A stretch of 64,000 bases of DNA from Bradyrhizobium stylosanthis (GCF_001641335.1 NZ_LVEM01000001.1:2111334-2175333); one strand, 5' to 3'; positions 16,750-25,471 are shown, numbered from the stretch's first letter. Notes: a model not told the origin generated them from the letters alone. A program made the numbers and translations.

Positions 16750-17964
16750 CTAGGCAGACACGTTCGCGGTCGCGCCCAATATGCCGGCGGCGCGGAGATC
16801 GGCGATCTCGCGGGCCGAATATCCGGCCGCACTCAGGATGTCGTCGGTGTGCTCGCCGACGCGAGGCGGCTGGCGTTCGAGGCCGGGCCGGTCGCGCGCG
16901 TCGCCGAACTCGACGGGCAGCGCCGGAATTCCAACCAGCGGTCCGCCGCCAAATCCGGCGACGGCCGTCGCAAGCAGGCCGCCATTGGCGAGGAGATGCG
17001 GATCGAGCGACAGCTCGTCCGGCCGCCCCACCCGCGAATAGGCCACGCGGGCCGTTTCGCATCTGGCGAGAATCTCATCGAGAGGCAGTCGCGTGATCCG
17101 CCGCTCCAGCTCGGGAAGCATCCATTCACGCGCCTCGCAGCGATTGGCGTTGCCGAGGAGCCGCGGATCATCGCGCCAGTCGTCGAAGCCGAACGCGTCG
17201 CAGAAGCGCTGCCAGTGTCCGTCGGAGGTGCATCCGATGAAGACCTGGCCGCCATCCGACGCGGTGAAGACGTCGTACACGCCCCAGGCGTTCTTGCGGG
17301 CCGGCATCGGCGGCATCGGCCCGCCGATCACCGCACTGCCGACCACGACCGCGCCGAGCATGAAGGTCGCGCTCTCGAACAGCGAGCTCGAGACCTTCTG
17401 CCCCATGCCGGTGACATCGCGCTCGCGCAGCGCCGACAATGCGGCCACGACGCCGAACACGCCGCCGAGGATGTCGATCACGGGCGCGCCTGCGCGCAGC
17501 GGCCGGCCCGGCGGCCCGGTCATGTAGGCGAGGCCCGATTGCATCTGCACGACTTCGTCGAGCGCGCCGCGGTTCTCGTAAGGGCCTTTCAGGAAGCCCT
17601 TCATCGACAGGTACACGAGCCGCGGATTGACCTTGCGCAGATCGTCCCAGCTGCACTTCAGCCGCTCGATCGTCCCGGGTCCGAAATTCTCCAGCACGAT
17701 ATCGGCGTCCTTCACCAGCCGGTGCAGGATCGCCTGCCCCTCCGGTCGCTTCAGATCGATCGCGATCGAGCGCTTGTTGCGGTTGTAGGTCGCGAAGAAG
17801 CCGGCTGCGAAGCCCGGCAGGCGGCGGGTCGGGTCGCCGTCGACCGGCTCGATCTTCACCACGTCCGCGCCGAGATCGGCGAACAGGACGCCCGCGCACG
17901 GCCCCATGATGGTATGGCCGAAATCCAGCACCTTCAGCCCGGCGAGCGGCTTTGCGGAGGTCAT
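16750..17964 (-). CDS. Class III (CaiB/BaiF) CoA-transferase
   Basis: This 404-residue protein has the family III fold with the N-terminal KPLAGLKVLDFGHTIMGPCAGVLFADLGADVVKIE and RNKRSIAIDLKRPEGQ elements and a candidate catalytic aspartate in GAPVIDILGGVFG near residue 165. It would transfer CoA from a donor such as succinyl-CoA to an organic acid. Its ATG overlaps the stop of the HMG-CoA-lyase-like gene by 4 bp, so the two are translationally coupled. Together they could activate and cleave a 3-hydroxy-dicarboxylate. The human SUGCT enzyme of the same family activates 3-hydroxy-3-methylglutarate and glutarate, a useful precedent, but the substrate here is unproven. Confidence 0.9.
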   Translation of the reverse strand: MTSAKPLAGLKVLDFGHTIMGPCAGVLFADLGADVVKIEPVDGDPTRRLPGFAAGFFATYNRNKRSIAIDLKRPEGQAILHRLVKDADIVLENFGPGTIERLKCSWDDLRKVNPRLVYLSMKGFLKGPYENRGALDEVVQMQSGLAYMTGPPGRPLRAGAPVIDILGGVFGVVAALSALRERDVTGMGQKVSSSLFESATFMLGAVVVGSAVIGGPMPPMPARKNAWGVYDVFTASDGGQVFIGCTSDGHWQRFCDAFGFDDWRDDPRLLGNANRCEAREWMLPELERRITRLPLDEILARCETARVAYSRVGRPDELSLDPHLLANGGLLATAVAGFGGGPLVGIPALPVEFGDARDRPGLERQPPRVGEHTDDILSAAGYSAREIADLRAAGILGATANVSA

Positions 17965-18920
17965 GCGCCCGCCCTCCGCCGCAACGCCGCGAGCGTGCCC
18001 GAGCGCAGCGCGGCACTCGGCAGCCGGTGTCCGACGATCCGCTCGGCAAGCCGCCCGGCCTCGATCAGGGCCTCGATGTCGATGCCGGTCGCAATGCCCA
18101 TCTCCTCGCACAGCAGCGCCAGCTCTTCGGTAGCGATGTTGCCGGGCGCACCCGGCTGGCCGGCGAACGGGCAGCCGCCAAGCCCTGCCACCGCGGCATC
18201 GAAGGCGGTGACGCCAAGCCGTAGGCCCTCATAGGCGCAGGCGATGCCCTGGCCGCGGGTATCATGCAGATGCAGCGCGATCCGCAGATCGCTCCAGCGG
18301 TCGCGAACGGCCCCGACCGCCTCAGCCACCCGCCGCGGGGTGGCCCACCCCATGGAATCCGCGAGCGAAACCTCGCGTACCTCGACGCCGGCTTCGCGCG
18401 CAATCGCGAGGCCATCAGACACGGTCTCGACCACCTTTGCCGCCGGCACGTCGCCGCCGAAATTGCAACCGAACGCGGCCATGACGATGATCTTGGCAAC
18501 CGGCACATCCGCCTGGCGGTGCGCGCGCACATAGTTTCGCATCGCCTCGATCTGCCCGGCGCGATCGCGGTTGAGATTGCGCAGCGCGAACGGTTCGGAG
18601 GCGCTCAGCGAAATGAAGCCCGCAAGCGCGAGCCGGTCCTTGAACGCCAGGGCACGCTGCAGTCCGCTGTCGTTGAACCAGAGCGCCGAATACGCAACGC
18701 CCGCACGCGGATTGAATCCCGCAACCACCGCCTCGGCGTCCGCCCAGCCCGGCACGTGCTTGGGATTGACGAAAGAAGCCACCTGAATGCGCGTCAGGCC
18801 GGTCGCCGACAGCGCATCGATCAAGGCAATCTTGTCCGCGGTCGCGATCGGCCCGGGCTCGATCTGGAAGCCCTCGCGCGGTCCCTCCTCGGTGATGACG
18901 ATCCTGCTCGGCAGGTCCAT
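17961..18920 (-). CDS. Hydroxymethylglutaryl-CoA lyase-like protein
   Basis: This 319-residue TIM-barrel protein belongs to the HMGL-like family. It has the catalytic arginine (GPREGFQ, Arg15), the metal-ligand motif HLHD (His217, His219, Asp220), REVSLADSMGWATP, and the catalytic-cysteine loop GLGGCPFAG (Cys250). Authentic HMG-CoA lyases have Asp directly after that arginine (GPRDGLQ); here it is Glu16. The fold and remaining residues predict cleavage of a 3-hydroxyacyl-CoA into acetyl-CoA plus a keto acid. It is the first gene of the three-gene operon and is divergent from a LysR regulator. It could be a true HMG-CoA lyase or a relative acting on another branched hydroxyacyl-CoA such as citramalyl-CoA. 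Confidence 0.85.
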   Translation of the reverse strand: MDLPSRIVITEEGPREGFQIEPGPIATADKIALIDALSATGLTRIQVASFVNPKHVPGWADAEAVVAGFNPRAGVAYSALWFNDSGLQRALAFKDRLALAGFISLSASEPFALRNLNRDRAGQIEAMRNYVRAHRQADVPVAKIIVMAAFGCNFGGDVPAAKVVETVSDGLAIAREAGVEVREVSLADSMGWATPRRVAEAVGAVRDRWSDLRIALHLHDTRGQGIACAYEGLRLGVTAFDAAVAGLGGCPFAGQPGAPGNIATEELALLCEEMGIATGIDIEALIEAGRLAERIVGHRLPSAALRSGTLAALRRRAGA

Positions 18921-19012
18921 GCCGCAACACTCCCGGAGCCGCTCTTGTTGGTTCTGGCCGGAGCTTGCCGGGCAAGCCGACATCTGACAAATATAATATG
19001 AAGATCATTATC

Positions 19013-19027
19013 ATCTGATAATTAGAT
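19013..19027. promoter_or_regulatory. LysR-type operator ATCT-N7-AGAT
   Basis: A perfect interrupted palindrome with the T-N11-A spacing of LysR-family binding sites lies 18 bp before the lysR ATG and about 95 bp before the divergent lyase start. The flanking AT-rich segment (18991-19010) probably holds the promoter. Confidence 0.5.
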
Positions 19028-19045
19028 CGATCAGGGAGCAGCACC

Positions 19046-20008
19046 ATGGCGCTCGGATTGCGGCAGATCAGATATTTCATCGCGATCGCCGACGCCGGCG
19101 TGTTGTCGCGGGCGGCGGAGACCCTCAACATCGCGCAGTCCGCGCTCAGCCATCACGTCGCGACGCTCGAAGCCGACCTCGGCGTGAAGCTGCTGGAGCG
19201 GCGGCCGCGCGGCATCGCCCTGACCCCGGCCGGACGCCGGCTCTACGAACATGGCAGCGCGGTGCTGGCGAGCCTCGGCAAGGCCGAGGAGGATGTGCGG
19301 ACCTATAACGAGGCGGCGACCGGACCGGTCAGCCTCGGCCTCAGTCACACCGCGATCGCGATGGTGGCACTTGACCTGATGAAGGCAGTTCGCAAGCACT
19401 CCCCGGGGGTGCATCTGACGATCATCGAGGCGCTGTCACCTGCGCTGATCGAGCGCGTCCTCTCCGGCACGGTCGACCTCGCGCTGGCCTATAATCCGCC
19501 GCGTGATGCCCGGCTGGACGTCGAGTGGCTGCATGAGGAAGATCTCTTCCTCGTCGGGCATCCCAGCCTGATCGGCCGATCCTCCGGTCCGATTGCCTTC
19601 TCCGCCATTCCACAGAAGAGCGTGCTCGGGCTGACGCCGCTACCGGCCTCGCGCGCCATCATCCAGACCCAGGTTCTGCGCAACCAGATCGTCCCGAGCC
19701 CGACGCTCGAGGTCGACTCGCTGTCGGCACTGCGCATGGCGCTCGAAGCCGGACTCGGATGCGCCATCCTGTCCCGCGCCACGGTGCTTGCCGACATCGC
19801 TGCGGAGAAATATCACGCCCGCCGCATCGTCGATCCCGCGCTGTCGCGTTCGCTCGCGCTGGTCGCTCTCGCGGACCGGCCGCAGACCAAGGCCTTCCTC
19901 GAAGTCCGCAACACCGTGACGGAGGTCGTCCGCGCAGCCGTGAACGAACGGCGATGGCCCGCGAAAGGGAGCGAACGGCAACGCAGACGCCCCGGCCCCG
20001 CCGTCTGA
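19046..20008 (+). CDS. LysR-family regulator (Cbl/NAC-like)
   Basis: This 320-residue protein has the N-terminal LysR helix-turn-helix (LRQIRYFIAIADAGVLSRAA, then LNIAQSALSHHVATLEADLGVKLLERRPRGIALT) and a substrate-binding domain with LGLSHTAIAMVALDLMK and GLGCAILSRATVLAD. A basic tail of about 15 residues follows the usual end. It is divergent from the lyase/CoA-transferase/Bug operon, with a T-N11-A palindrome between them, so it is the probable activator of that operon. The inducer is probably the imported acid or its CoA ester, by analogy with the family. Confidence 0.87.
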   Translation: MALGLRQIRYFIAIADAGVLSRAAETLNIAQSALSHHVATLEADLGVKLLERRPRGIALTPAGRRLYEHGSAVLASLGKAEEDVRTYNEAATGPVSLGLSHTAIAMVALDLMKAVRKHSPGVHLTIIEALSPALIERVLSGTVDLALAYNPPRDARLDVEWLHEEDLFLVGHPSLIGRSSGPIAFSAIPQKSVLGLTPLPASRAIIQTQVLRNQIVPSPTLEVDSLSALRMALEAGLGCAILSRATVLADIAAEKYHARRIVDPALSRSLALVALADRPQTKAFLEVRNTVTEVVRAAVNERRWPAKGSERQRRRPGPAV

Positions 20009-20029
20009 GGATTGTTTCCGGATCGCGCC

Positions 20030-20686
20030 CTAGCAGGTCTTCTGCTGCAGATGCTGCGTGCAGGTGCACGTCGCCGTCGCCGGATACTTCACGTCATAAT
20101 AGGGAAAGCTGGACGTGGCCGGACTGTTGGTCGAGCAGCGCGGGAAGAGATAGTAGCTGTCGCTCAGCTTCACGGTGCCGCTGATGGTGTAGCCGAGGTT
20201 CGGCGTATAGTCGTAGGACACCTCGCTCAGGATCAGCGAGATGTTGGCGTTGGTGGGGTTCTTCGGGTCGGCCGTGAAGGACGACAGCGTCATCTGCTGC
20301 CCCTTGGTCCTCGCCGCCGACGAGTTGGTCGACGTGCTCCACTGAACCGTCGCGTTGCCGTTGCTGTCGGTGGAGACCTCCGAGACCGTGATCGTGATCA
20401 GCGAGTTGCTGCCGTTCTTGACGGGGTACGGCGCCATGATGGAGCTCGCCGCCGCGAGAATACCGGTCATCTGCGCGGCGGTGACCTGCGTGTTCTGCGA
20501 GACCATATCGGCGACACTGTGAGCGGTCGCCGTGACCTTGACGTTCATCGCCATCCCGTTGCCGAGCTCGACGCCGCCGATGTAGAGCACCAGCATGAAC
20601 GGCGACACGATGGCGAACTCCGTCGCTGCAACGCCGCGAGCGTCGGTCCACAGGTGCCGCAGGCGAGACGACAGGCCGGCAATCAT
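20030..20686 (-). CDS. TadE/TadF-like pilus assembly protein
   Basis: This 218-residue protein starts MIAGLSSRLRHLWTDARGVA, with GVAATEFAIVSPFMLVLYIGGVELG forming the prepilin-like TadE signature: a conserved Glu inside a single N-terminal transmembrane helix. The rest is a periplasmic beta-rich domain with a Cys-rich end (CTCTQHLQQKTC). The start follows AAGGAGCC, 6 nt upstream; a longer open frame upstream is only the antisense/other-frame shadow of the neighbouring genes. It is the last of three genes (TadG-like, TadE-like, this) spaced by about 10 bp. It probably acts as a minor pseudopilin of a Flp/Tad pilus or secretion system. Confidence 0.83.
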   Translation of the reverse strand: MIAGLSSRLRHLWTDARGVAATEFAIVSPFMLVLYIGGVELGNGMAMNVKVTATAHSVADMVSQNTQVTAAQMTGILAAASSIMAPYPVKNGSNSLITITVSEVSTDSNGNATVQWSTSTNSSAARTKGQQMTLSSFTADPKNPTNANISLILSEVSYDYTPNLGYTISGTVKLSDSYYLFPRCSTNSPATSSFPYYDVKYPATATCTCTQHLQQKTC

Positions 20687-20697
20687 CACTGGCTCCT

Positions 20698-21255
20698 TTA
20701 AGAGGATGGCTCGTTCTGGAACGCGGCGGATGCCATGATCAGCCGGTTGCCATTCGACAGGTTCGACAAATTGAAACCGAGCGGCCCGAGGACCACCGGC
20801 CAGACATACATCACCCGGAGGATGACGATATCGCCCGCATCTCCGGGGCTGAATTGCCAGGTGTTGGTGACGTTGCCCGAGGCGTCGAACGCCAGGGTCG
20901 GCACACCCGTGTTCGCCGTGGACCAGGACGTGGCCACCTGCAGGTCGACCATCATGCCGCTGCAGTTGAAGAAGATCGTGATCTGATCGCAGACCTTCTG
21001 CTTGAACGCGGCCTGGTTCATCTGCGCCGACTGCACCTGGCCGGTCATGACCAGCCGCGCGGATTGACGCACGACGGATTCGAGCAGCTCCTGGGCGAAA
21101 AACACCAGGAAGGTCTGGATCAGCGCGATGATGAGGGCGAGGAACGGCGCCGCGACCAGCGCGAACTCGACGGCCGTGGCGCCCTTGCTGTCCCGGGCGA
21201 ATGCGGCGAAGCGGCTGCGGCGTCTCTTCGTCGTTGCGGCGTGCGGTGCGGTCAT
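20698..21255 (-). CDS. TadE-family pseudopilin-like protein
   Basis: This 185-residue protein has a basic N-terminus (TTKRRRSRFAAFARDSKG) followed by the TadE-like helix GATAVEFALVAAPFLALIIALI, with the conserved Glu of the pseudopilin motif. The C-terminal part is periplasmic. It lies between the TadG-like gene (9 bp upstream) and a second TadE-like gene (11 bp downstream), so all three are likely one transcript. TadE and TadF are minor pseudopilins in Tad pilus biogenesis. No flp, cpaB, rcpA or tadA gene is in this window, so the main tad locus must be elsewhere. Confidence 0.85.
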   Translation of the reverse strand: MTAPHAATTKRRRSRFAAFARDSKGATAVEFALVAAPFLALIIALIQTFLVFFAQELLESVVRQSARLVMTGQVQSAQMNQAAFKQKVCDQITIFFNCSGMMVDLQVATSWSTANTGVPTLAFDASGNVTNTWQFSPGDAGDIVILRVMYVWPVVLGPLGFNLSNLSNGNRLIMASAAFQNEPSS

Positions 21256-21264
21256 GGCGGCTCC

Positions 21265-22692
21265 TTACTGCACGAGGCTGGCCGTACTGGACGCAACCTT
21301 GATGAAGAGGTTGGTCAGCGCCGCGGAGATGTCGCCGCCCGTCTGCACGCTCGCGTACAGGCCGGGCGATGCGCAGGATTGCAGCCGTGTCGCGATCGTG
21401 CCGGTCGACGAGGACGGATTGTTGAATTGCGCGATACGGCTGTTGTACCAGCTGTCGGTCGGCAGTTGCAGATACTCGGTGTAGAGGACCGCGATGCGGA
21501 TGCCGCGGTTCTTGATCGTGGTGCAGATCGTCGTGTCGAGCGGCTGCTGGCAGCGCACGGTCGAGGTGCTGCCCGTCGGGAGCGGATAGGTGGCGGCCGA
21601 GTCGCAGGTGCCCGGCTTCGGCATCAGCTTGTCCTCGACGCCGTCGGTGACGAGGAAGACCACCTCCTGCGGCGTGTCGCCCGCCTGGTTGGTACCTGTG
21701 CCCGGCGCCGGCATCACGGTGTTGACGCCCGTCAACCCGCCCGAGATATCCGTGCCGTAGTCGGTCGAGTAGACGCAAGCGCCCGAGCTGTTGGTCAAGA
21801 TGCAGTTCTGGTGGTCGACCGTCATCAGCTGGATGTTGGAGATCTTCGTGCCGGCGGTGGTCGGAGTGGTCAGCGTCTGGATCGTGTTCAGGCCATAGTC
21901 GAACGTGTAGATCGCGGCCTTGTAGGTGGTGTTGTTGAGCGCGGCCATGCACTGCATGACGCCGCCCGTCACACCCGACTGCGGGCACGTCCAGGGTCCG
22001 ACCATCAATTGCGTGACGGCATTCTGCACGAGGTCGATGCGCAGCGTGATGTTGTTCGCGCGCGCGATCGCAAGGTTGTCCTTGGTCGAGGATGTCGCGC
22101 CGCTGTCCTTCGACGGGTTGGTCTCGTGGCAGGCGAACGCGCAGTTCTTGGACCCCGAAGGCTGGTTCTTCGTGGCCGTGATCATGTTGTTGATGTCGGT
22201 CTGCGTCGCAGCGATCGCCATCGACGGCGAGTCGTCCAGCAGCAGGTAGAAATTCATGTTCGGCGCGCTCGACGCCTTGGCCGTCGCGGAGCCGCCGATC
22301 TTCCAGGTCTGCTGGCCGAGAACGCCGGGGAAATTGTTGACGGACAACGCGGTGTAGGAAACCGTGATGCTGCGCGCGAGGCCCGTATCGGTGACGGTGA
22401 CCGTCGGCGTCGGCGTCGCCGACAGGCCCGGAAGGTTGGCCTTGGCGGCGAACACGGCTTCTGCGGTGGCCTTGACCACGGCGGTGTCGGTCTGCGTCAG
22501 CATGGCCGGCCGGACGGCCGCGATCGCCGCGGCGTCGGCGGCCGCGTTCAGCTGCTCGCGCTGGCGCATCGCCAGCGTATAGTCGAGCGCCATGCCGAGC
22601 AGGAAAATGGTGGGGACCATCACCAGCGCGAAGATGATGGCGACGTTGGCGTTCCGGTCTCTCGCGAAACGAAACACTGCGCGGCGGAGCAT
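21265..22692 (-). CDS. TadG-like protein with von Willebrand factor A-like domain
   Basis: This 475-residue protein starts MLRRAVFRFARDRNANVAII with a TadG N-terminal helix (IIFALVMVPTIFLLGMALDYT) and the coiled segment AMRQREQLNAAADAAAIAA typical of TadG. A vWA-like domain starts at NFYLLLDDSPSMAIAATQ, where DDSPS gives the metal-ion-dependent adhesion-site pattern DxSxS, and includes VVFLVTDGVEDK. Several cysteines (CAFACHET, CQQPLDTTICT) may form disulfides in the periplasm. It is the first gene of the three-gene Tad-like set, and its promoter should lie in the 22693-22900 region. Confidence 0.85.
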   Translation of the reverse strand: MLRRAVFRFARDRNANVAIIFALVMVPTIFLLGMALDYTLAMRQREQLNAAADAAAIAAVRPAMLTQTDTAVVKATAEAVFAAKANLPGLSATPTPTVTVTDTGLARSITVSYTALSVNNFPGVLGQQTWKIGGSATAKASSAPNMNFYLLLDDSPSMAIAATQTDINNMITATKNQPSGSKNCAFACHETNPSKDSGATSSTKDNLAIARANNITLRIDLVQNAVTQLMVGPWTCPQSGVTGGVMQCMAALNNTTYKAAIYTFDYGLNTIQTLTTPTTAGTKISNIQLMTVDHQNCILTNSSGACVYSTDYGTDISGGLTGVNTVMPAPGTGTNQAGDTPQEVVFLVTDGVEDKLMPKPGTCDSAATYPLPTGSTSTVRCQQPLDTTICTTIKNRGIRIAVLYTEYLQLPTDSWYNSRIAQFNNPSSSTGTIATRLQSCASPGLYASVQTGGDISAALTNLFIKVASSTASLVQ

Positions 22693-22906
22693 GGCCCTAT
22701 CCTGATTGCCGTCGTTGCGGCAGCGACACTTTCCCTGAACTCGTGTGATCGGGGCGATTTGCGGGATTTTCGGCCCATTCCACGCCTCGTCACGGGCGGA
22801 ATATGAGGAGGGGCTTCTTAATCAACGCTTACGGGCAACCCATAAACATGGACCGCAACAAATTGAGACGTGTCTTATTGGGGGGGCATCATTAACGCGA
22901 AATAAA

Positions 22907-22956
22907 CGGGTTCCCGGAGATTGCAGCGATGGGTGCTGCACTCCCGGGAAAACCCG
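22907..22956 (-). terminator. Hairpin terminator of the carboxyltransferase operon
   Basis: In the 22693-23007 gap, CGGGTTCCCGGAG (22907-22919) pairs with CTCCCGGGAAAACCCG (22941-22956) with a small bulge, closed by the inner stem TGCAGC / GCTGCA. Read on the minus strand, it is followed by GTTTATTT, fitting Rho-independent termination after the carboxyltransferase gene. The rest of the gap shows no gene and probably contains the promoter of the Tad-like genes. Confidence 0.65.
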
Positions 22957-23007
22957 GAAAAGGGCCGGAAGCGTGGGTGAAATCGGGAACGGCCGCGAGC
23001 GCCGCCC

Positions 23008-24567
23008 TTACGGCCGGATCGTCATGTTTTCCGGCGGACCGGCCTTTCGCAGCGGCTCGGCCAGACGCGCGAACTCGCACAGCAGCGAGCGCGTCTTGCG
23101 GGGATCGATGATCTCCTCGACCCAGAACTTCTCGGCCGAGCGGAACGGCGAGCGCAGCTTGTTGAGGCGATCCTGGATCTCCTCCAGCTTCGCCGCCTTG
23201 TCCTCGGCCGCATCGATGTCGGCACGGTAGGCAGCTTCGATGCCGCCTTCCAGCGGCAGCGAGCCCCAATAGGCCGACGGCCAGGCGTAGCGGATCGAGA
23301 AGCGGTCGGCCGGCTGATGCACGACGCCGGCGACGCCAAAGGCATTGCGCAGGATCACGGTGCACCAGGGCACGGTGGTCTGGTTGACCGCGGCCATGGC
23401 GCGGACGCCGTGGCGGATGGTGGCGGCCTTCTCGGCATCGAGGCCGATCATGAAGCCGGGGCAGTCCATGAGATAGACGACCGGCAGATGGAAGGTCTCG
23501 GCGAAGTCGACCCAGCGCACCACCTTCTGGCAGGCATCCGCCGTCCAGGAGCCGCCATAGTGGAAGCTGTCGCTGGCGAGCACCATCACCGCCCGGCCCT
23601 CGAGCCGCGCGAGACCGACAATGATCGGCTTGCCGAAATTCTTGGCGACCTCGAAGAACGAGCCCTTGTCGACGACGGACTCGATGATGGGCCGCATCTT
23701 GTAGACTTGCTTGCGGTTGCGCGGCACCGCGTTCATCAGCGCTTCGTCGCTGCGCTCGGGGTTGTCGGCGCACGGCAAGGTCGCCGGCAGCTCGTAGACC
23801 GACGACGGCAGGTACGACAGGAAGCGGCGGGCGCAGGCGAAGGCTTCTTCTTCCGTATCGACGGCATGATCGACCGCGCCGGCGCGGGTCTGGATGTCGG
23901 CGCCGCCGAGCTCCTCCTTCGACAGGTCCTGCCCCAGCGCCTTCACCACCGGCGGACCCGCGACGAACATCGCGGACTTCCGCGTCATGATGGAATAGTG
24001 GCTGGCGGCGAGGCGCGCGGCGCCCAATCCCGCGACCGAGCCGAGACCGAGCGCGACCACCGGGACGCGCGACAGGTTCTCCGTCGTGAAGCGATACCAG
24101 CGCGTGCCGCCGATGCCGCCCGGCAAATTCGCCGCGCCCTTGGTCTCGATGGTCTTGACCGAGCCGCCGCCGCCGGAGCCCTCGATGATGCGGACGATCG
24201 GCAGGCGGAAGTCGTGCGCCATCTCCTCCGCCATGAGCGGCTTGGCCGAGATGGACGCATCGGCCGAACCGCCGCGTACCGTAAAATCGTCACCGACCAC
24301 GACGACGGTGCGGCCGTCGACGCGCGCGCGGCCGAACACGCAGTTCGCGGGCGTCAGTTTCTTCAGATCGCCGCTGGTATCGTACTCACCGATGCCGGAG
24401 ACGGCACCGATCTCGTGGAAGCTGCCTTTGTCGATCAGCTTGTCGATACGCTCCCGAACAGTCAGCCGGCCCTGGTCATGCTGTCGCTTGACCTTGTCAA
24501 CGCCGCCCATCTCCCGCGCGAAGGCTTCGCGCCGGGCGAGCTCGTCGAGTTCCGGCTTCCAGTTCAT
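23008..24567 (-). CDS. Acyl-CoA carboxylase, carboxyltransferase (beta) subunit
   Basis: This 519-residue protein has both halves of the crotonase-like carboxyltransferase fold: the N-terminal half with RIIEGSGGGGSVKT and the C-terminal half with VVYLMDCPGFMIGLDAEK and NAFGVAGV. Its length and layout match propionyl-, methylcrotonyl- or acetyl-CoA carboxylase beta subunits. It transfers CO2 from carboxybiotin to an acyl-CoA. A GGAGGGA ribosome site just before the ATG supports this start even though it lies 71 bp inside the 3' end of the IclR gene. A stand-alone biotin carrier gene lies on the other side of iclR, but no biotin carboxylase gene is nearby. The acyl substrate is unknown. Confidence 0.9.
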   Translation of the reverse strand: MNWKPELDELARREAFAREMGGVDKVKRQHDQGRLTVRERIDKLIDKGSFHEIGAVSGIGEYDTSGDLKKLTPANCVFGRARVDGRTVVVVGDDFTVRGGSADASISAKPLMAEEMAHDFRLPIVRIIEGSGGGGSVKTIETKGAANLPGGIGGTRWYRFTTENLSRVPVVALGLGSVAGLGAARLAASHYSIMTRKSAMFVAGPPVVKALGQDLSKEELGGADIQTRAGAVDHAVDTEEEAFACARRFLSYLPSSVYELPATLPCADNPERSDEALMNAVPRNRKQVYKMRPIIESVVDKGSFFEVAKNFGKPIIVGLARLEGRAVMVLASDSFHYGGSWTADACQKVVRWVDFAETFHLPVVYLMDCPGFMIGLDAEKAATIRHGVRAMAAVNQTTVPWCTVILRNAFGVAGVVHQPADRFSIRYAWPSAYWGSLPLEGGIEAAYRADIDAAEDKAAKLEEIQDRLNKLRSPFRSAEKFWVEEIIDPRKTRSLLCEFARLAEPLRKAGPPENMTIRP

Positions 24568-25471
24568 TCACTCCCTCCGAATTGATCGGCTTGTTATTGT
24601 TGTGCACGGCCATTGCGACCGGCTTGCGCGAGATGCGGTTGCTGAAGACATCGCCTTCGGCGCCCTCCATCAGGCTGCCCAGCGAGCGGCCGAGCGTAAG
24701 CATCAGCGGCGCGACCTCGTCATGCAGGCGCTGCTCGTCATACATCGCCGAGAGCAGGCCGATCGTGATGACAACGAAGGTCTGGTACTGCGGCGACCAG
24801 ATCGGCACCGCGAGGCCGTTGATGTGCGGGCTCCACAGGCCGCAGGCCACGACATAGCCGCGCTCGCGCAGCGACTGCCGGTTGGCCTCGATGCGGGGCT
24901 TGAGGATCTTCGCAGCTTCCGGCGCTTCGCGCTCCATCTCCGCGATGAAGGCATCGCCGAATTCCGGCGCCAGTGCCGCGGTGTAGGCCGCGCCCGCCGC
25001 AGTCGACGCCATCGAGATGCGGCTGCCGGTGCCCTCGTGCAGGCCGAGCGCAGAGGCCGAGCGCGCGAACTGGAGATAGACCAGATGGAAGCGGTCGGGC
25101 ACGACGAAGCCGACGGTGCCGGGCAATTGCTCGGCGACTTCCTGCAGCCGCTGGCGGATCATGCTGCGCAGCTGCGCGCCCTTCATCATCGAGGCGCTCA
25201 TCGCCACCGCGCTCGGGCCAATGCGATACTTCTGGTCACGCGGCAGATAAACGAGCTGCCCCATGCGCGTCAGCGTGTGCGTGAGCCGCGACACCGTCGA
25301 ACGCGGCAGCCCGCAGCGGTTCGAGATCTCGAGATTGCCGAGCCTGCTGTCGTGGCCCTCGAAGCATCGCAACACGTCGAACGCGCGCGACACCACCTGG
25401 ATGACATCGCCCTCGCCGGCTTCGCCAGCGAGCGCACCTTGCCTACTCAACCGCTCCGAACGTCGTCCCAT
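24497..25471 (-). CDS. IclR-family transcriptional regulator
   Basis: This 324-residue protein has the IclR winged helix-turn-helix (VIQVVSRAFDVLRCFEGHDS, then LEISNRCGLPRSTVSRLTHTLTRMGQL) and the GAF-like effector domain (STAAGAAYTAALAPEFGDAF, then RGYVVACGLWSPHINGLAVPIWS). A tail of about 40 residues beyond the usual end is encoded partly in the overlap with the carboxyltransferase gene. The ATG at 25471 has TAGGGATC in front. It is divergent from the biotin-carrier/TAXI-TRAP genes, and overlapping TTCC/GGAA palindromes lie 15 bp upstream. It probably controls both directions. Confidence 0.88.
   Translation of the reverse strand: MGRRSERLSRQGALAGEAGEGDVIQVVSRAFDVLRCFEGHDSRLGNLEISNRCGLPRSTVSRLTHTLTRMGQLVYLPRDQKYRIGPSAVAMSASMMKGAQLRSMIRQRLQEVAEQLPGTVGFVVPDRFHLVYLQFARSASALGLHEGTGSRISMASTAAGAAYTAALAPEFGDAFIAEMEREAPEAAKILKPRIEANRQSLRERGYVVACGLWSPHINGLAVPIWSPQYQTFVVITIGLLSAMYDEQRLHDEVAPLMLTLGRSLGSLMEGAEGDVFSNRISRKPVAMAVHNNNKPINSEGVNELEAGTRRARPARSLRAGDGRR

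Noticed and set aside
20687..21988. Long N-terminal extension of the last Tad-like protein
   Set aside because: The frame stays open upstream by chance across the adjacent gene. The start at 20686 has AAGGAGCC and gives a normal TadE-like N-terminus.
20854..22806. 650-residue plus-strand frame across the Tad-like genes
   Set aside because: Antisense shadow; the minus-strand genes have clear pseudopilin signatures and ribosome sites.
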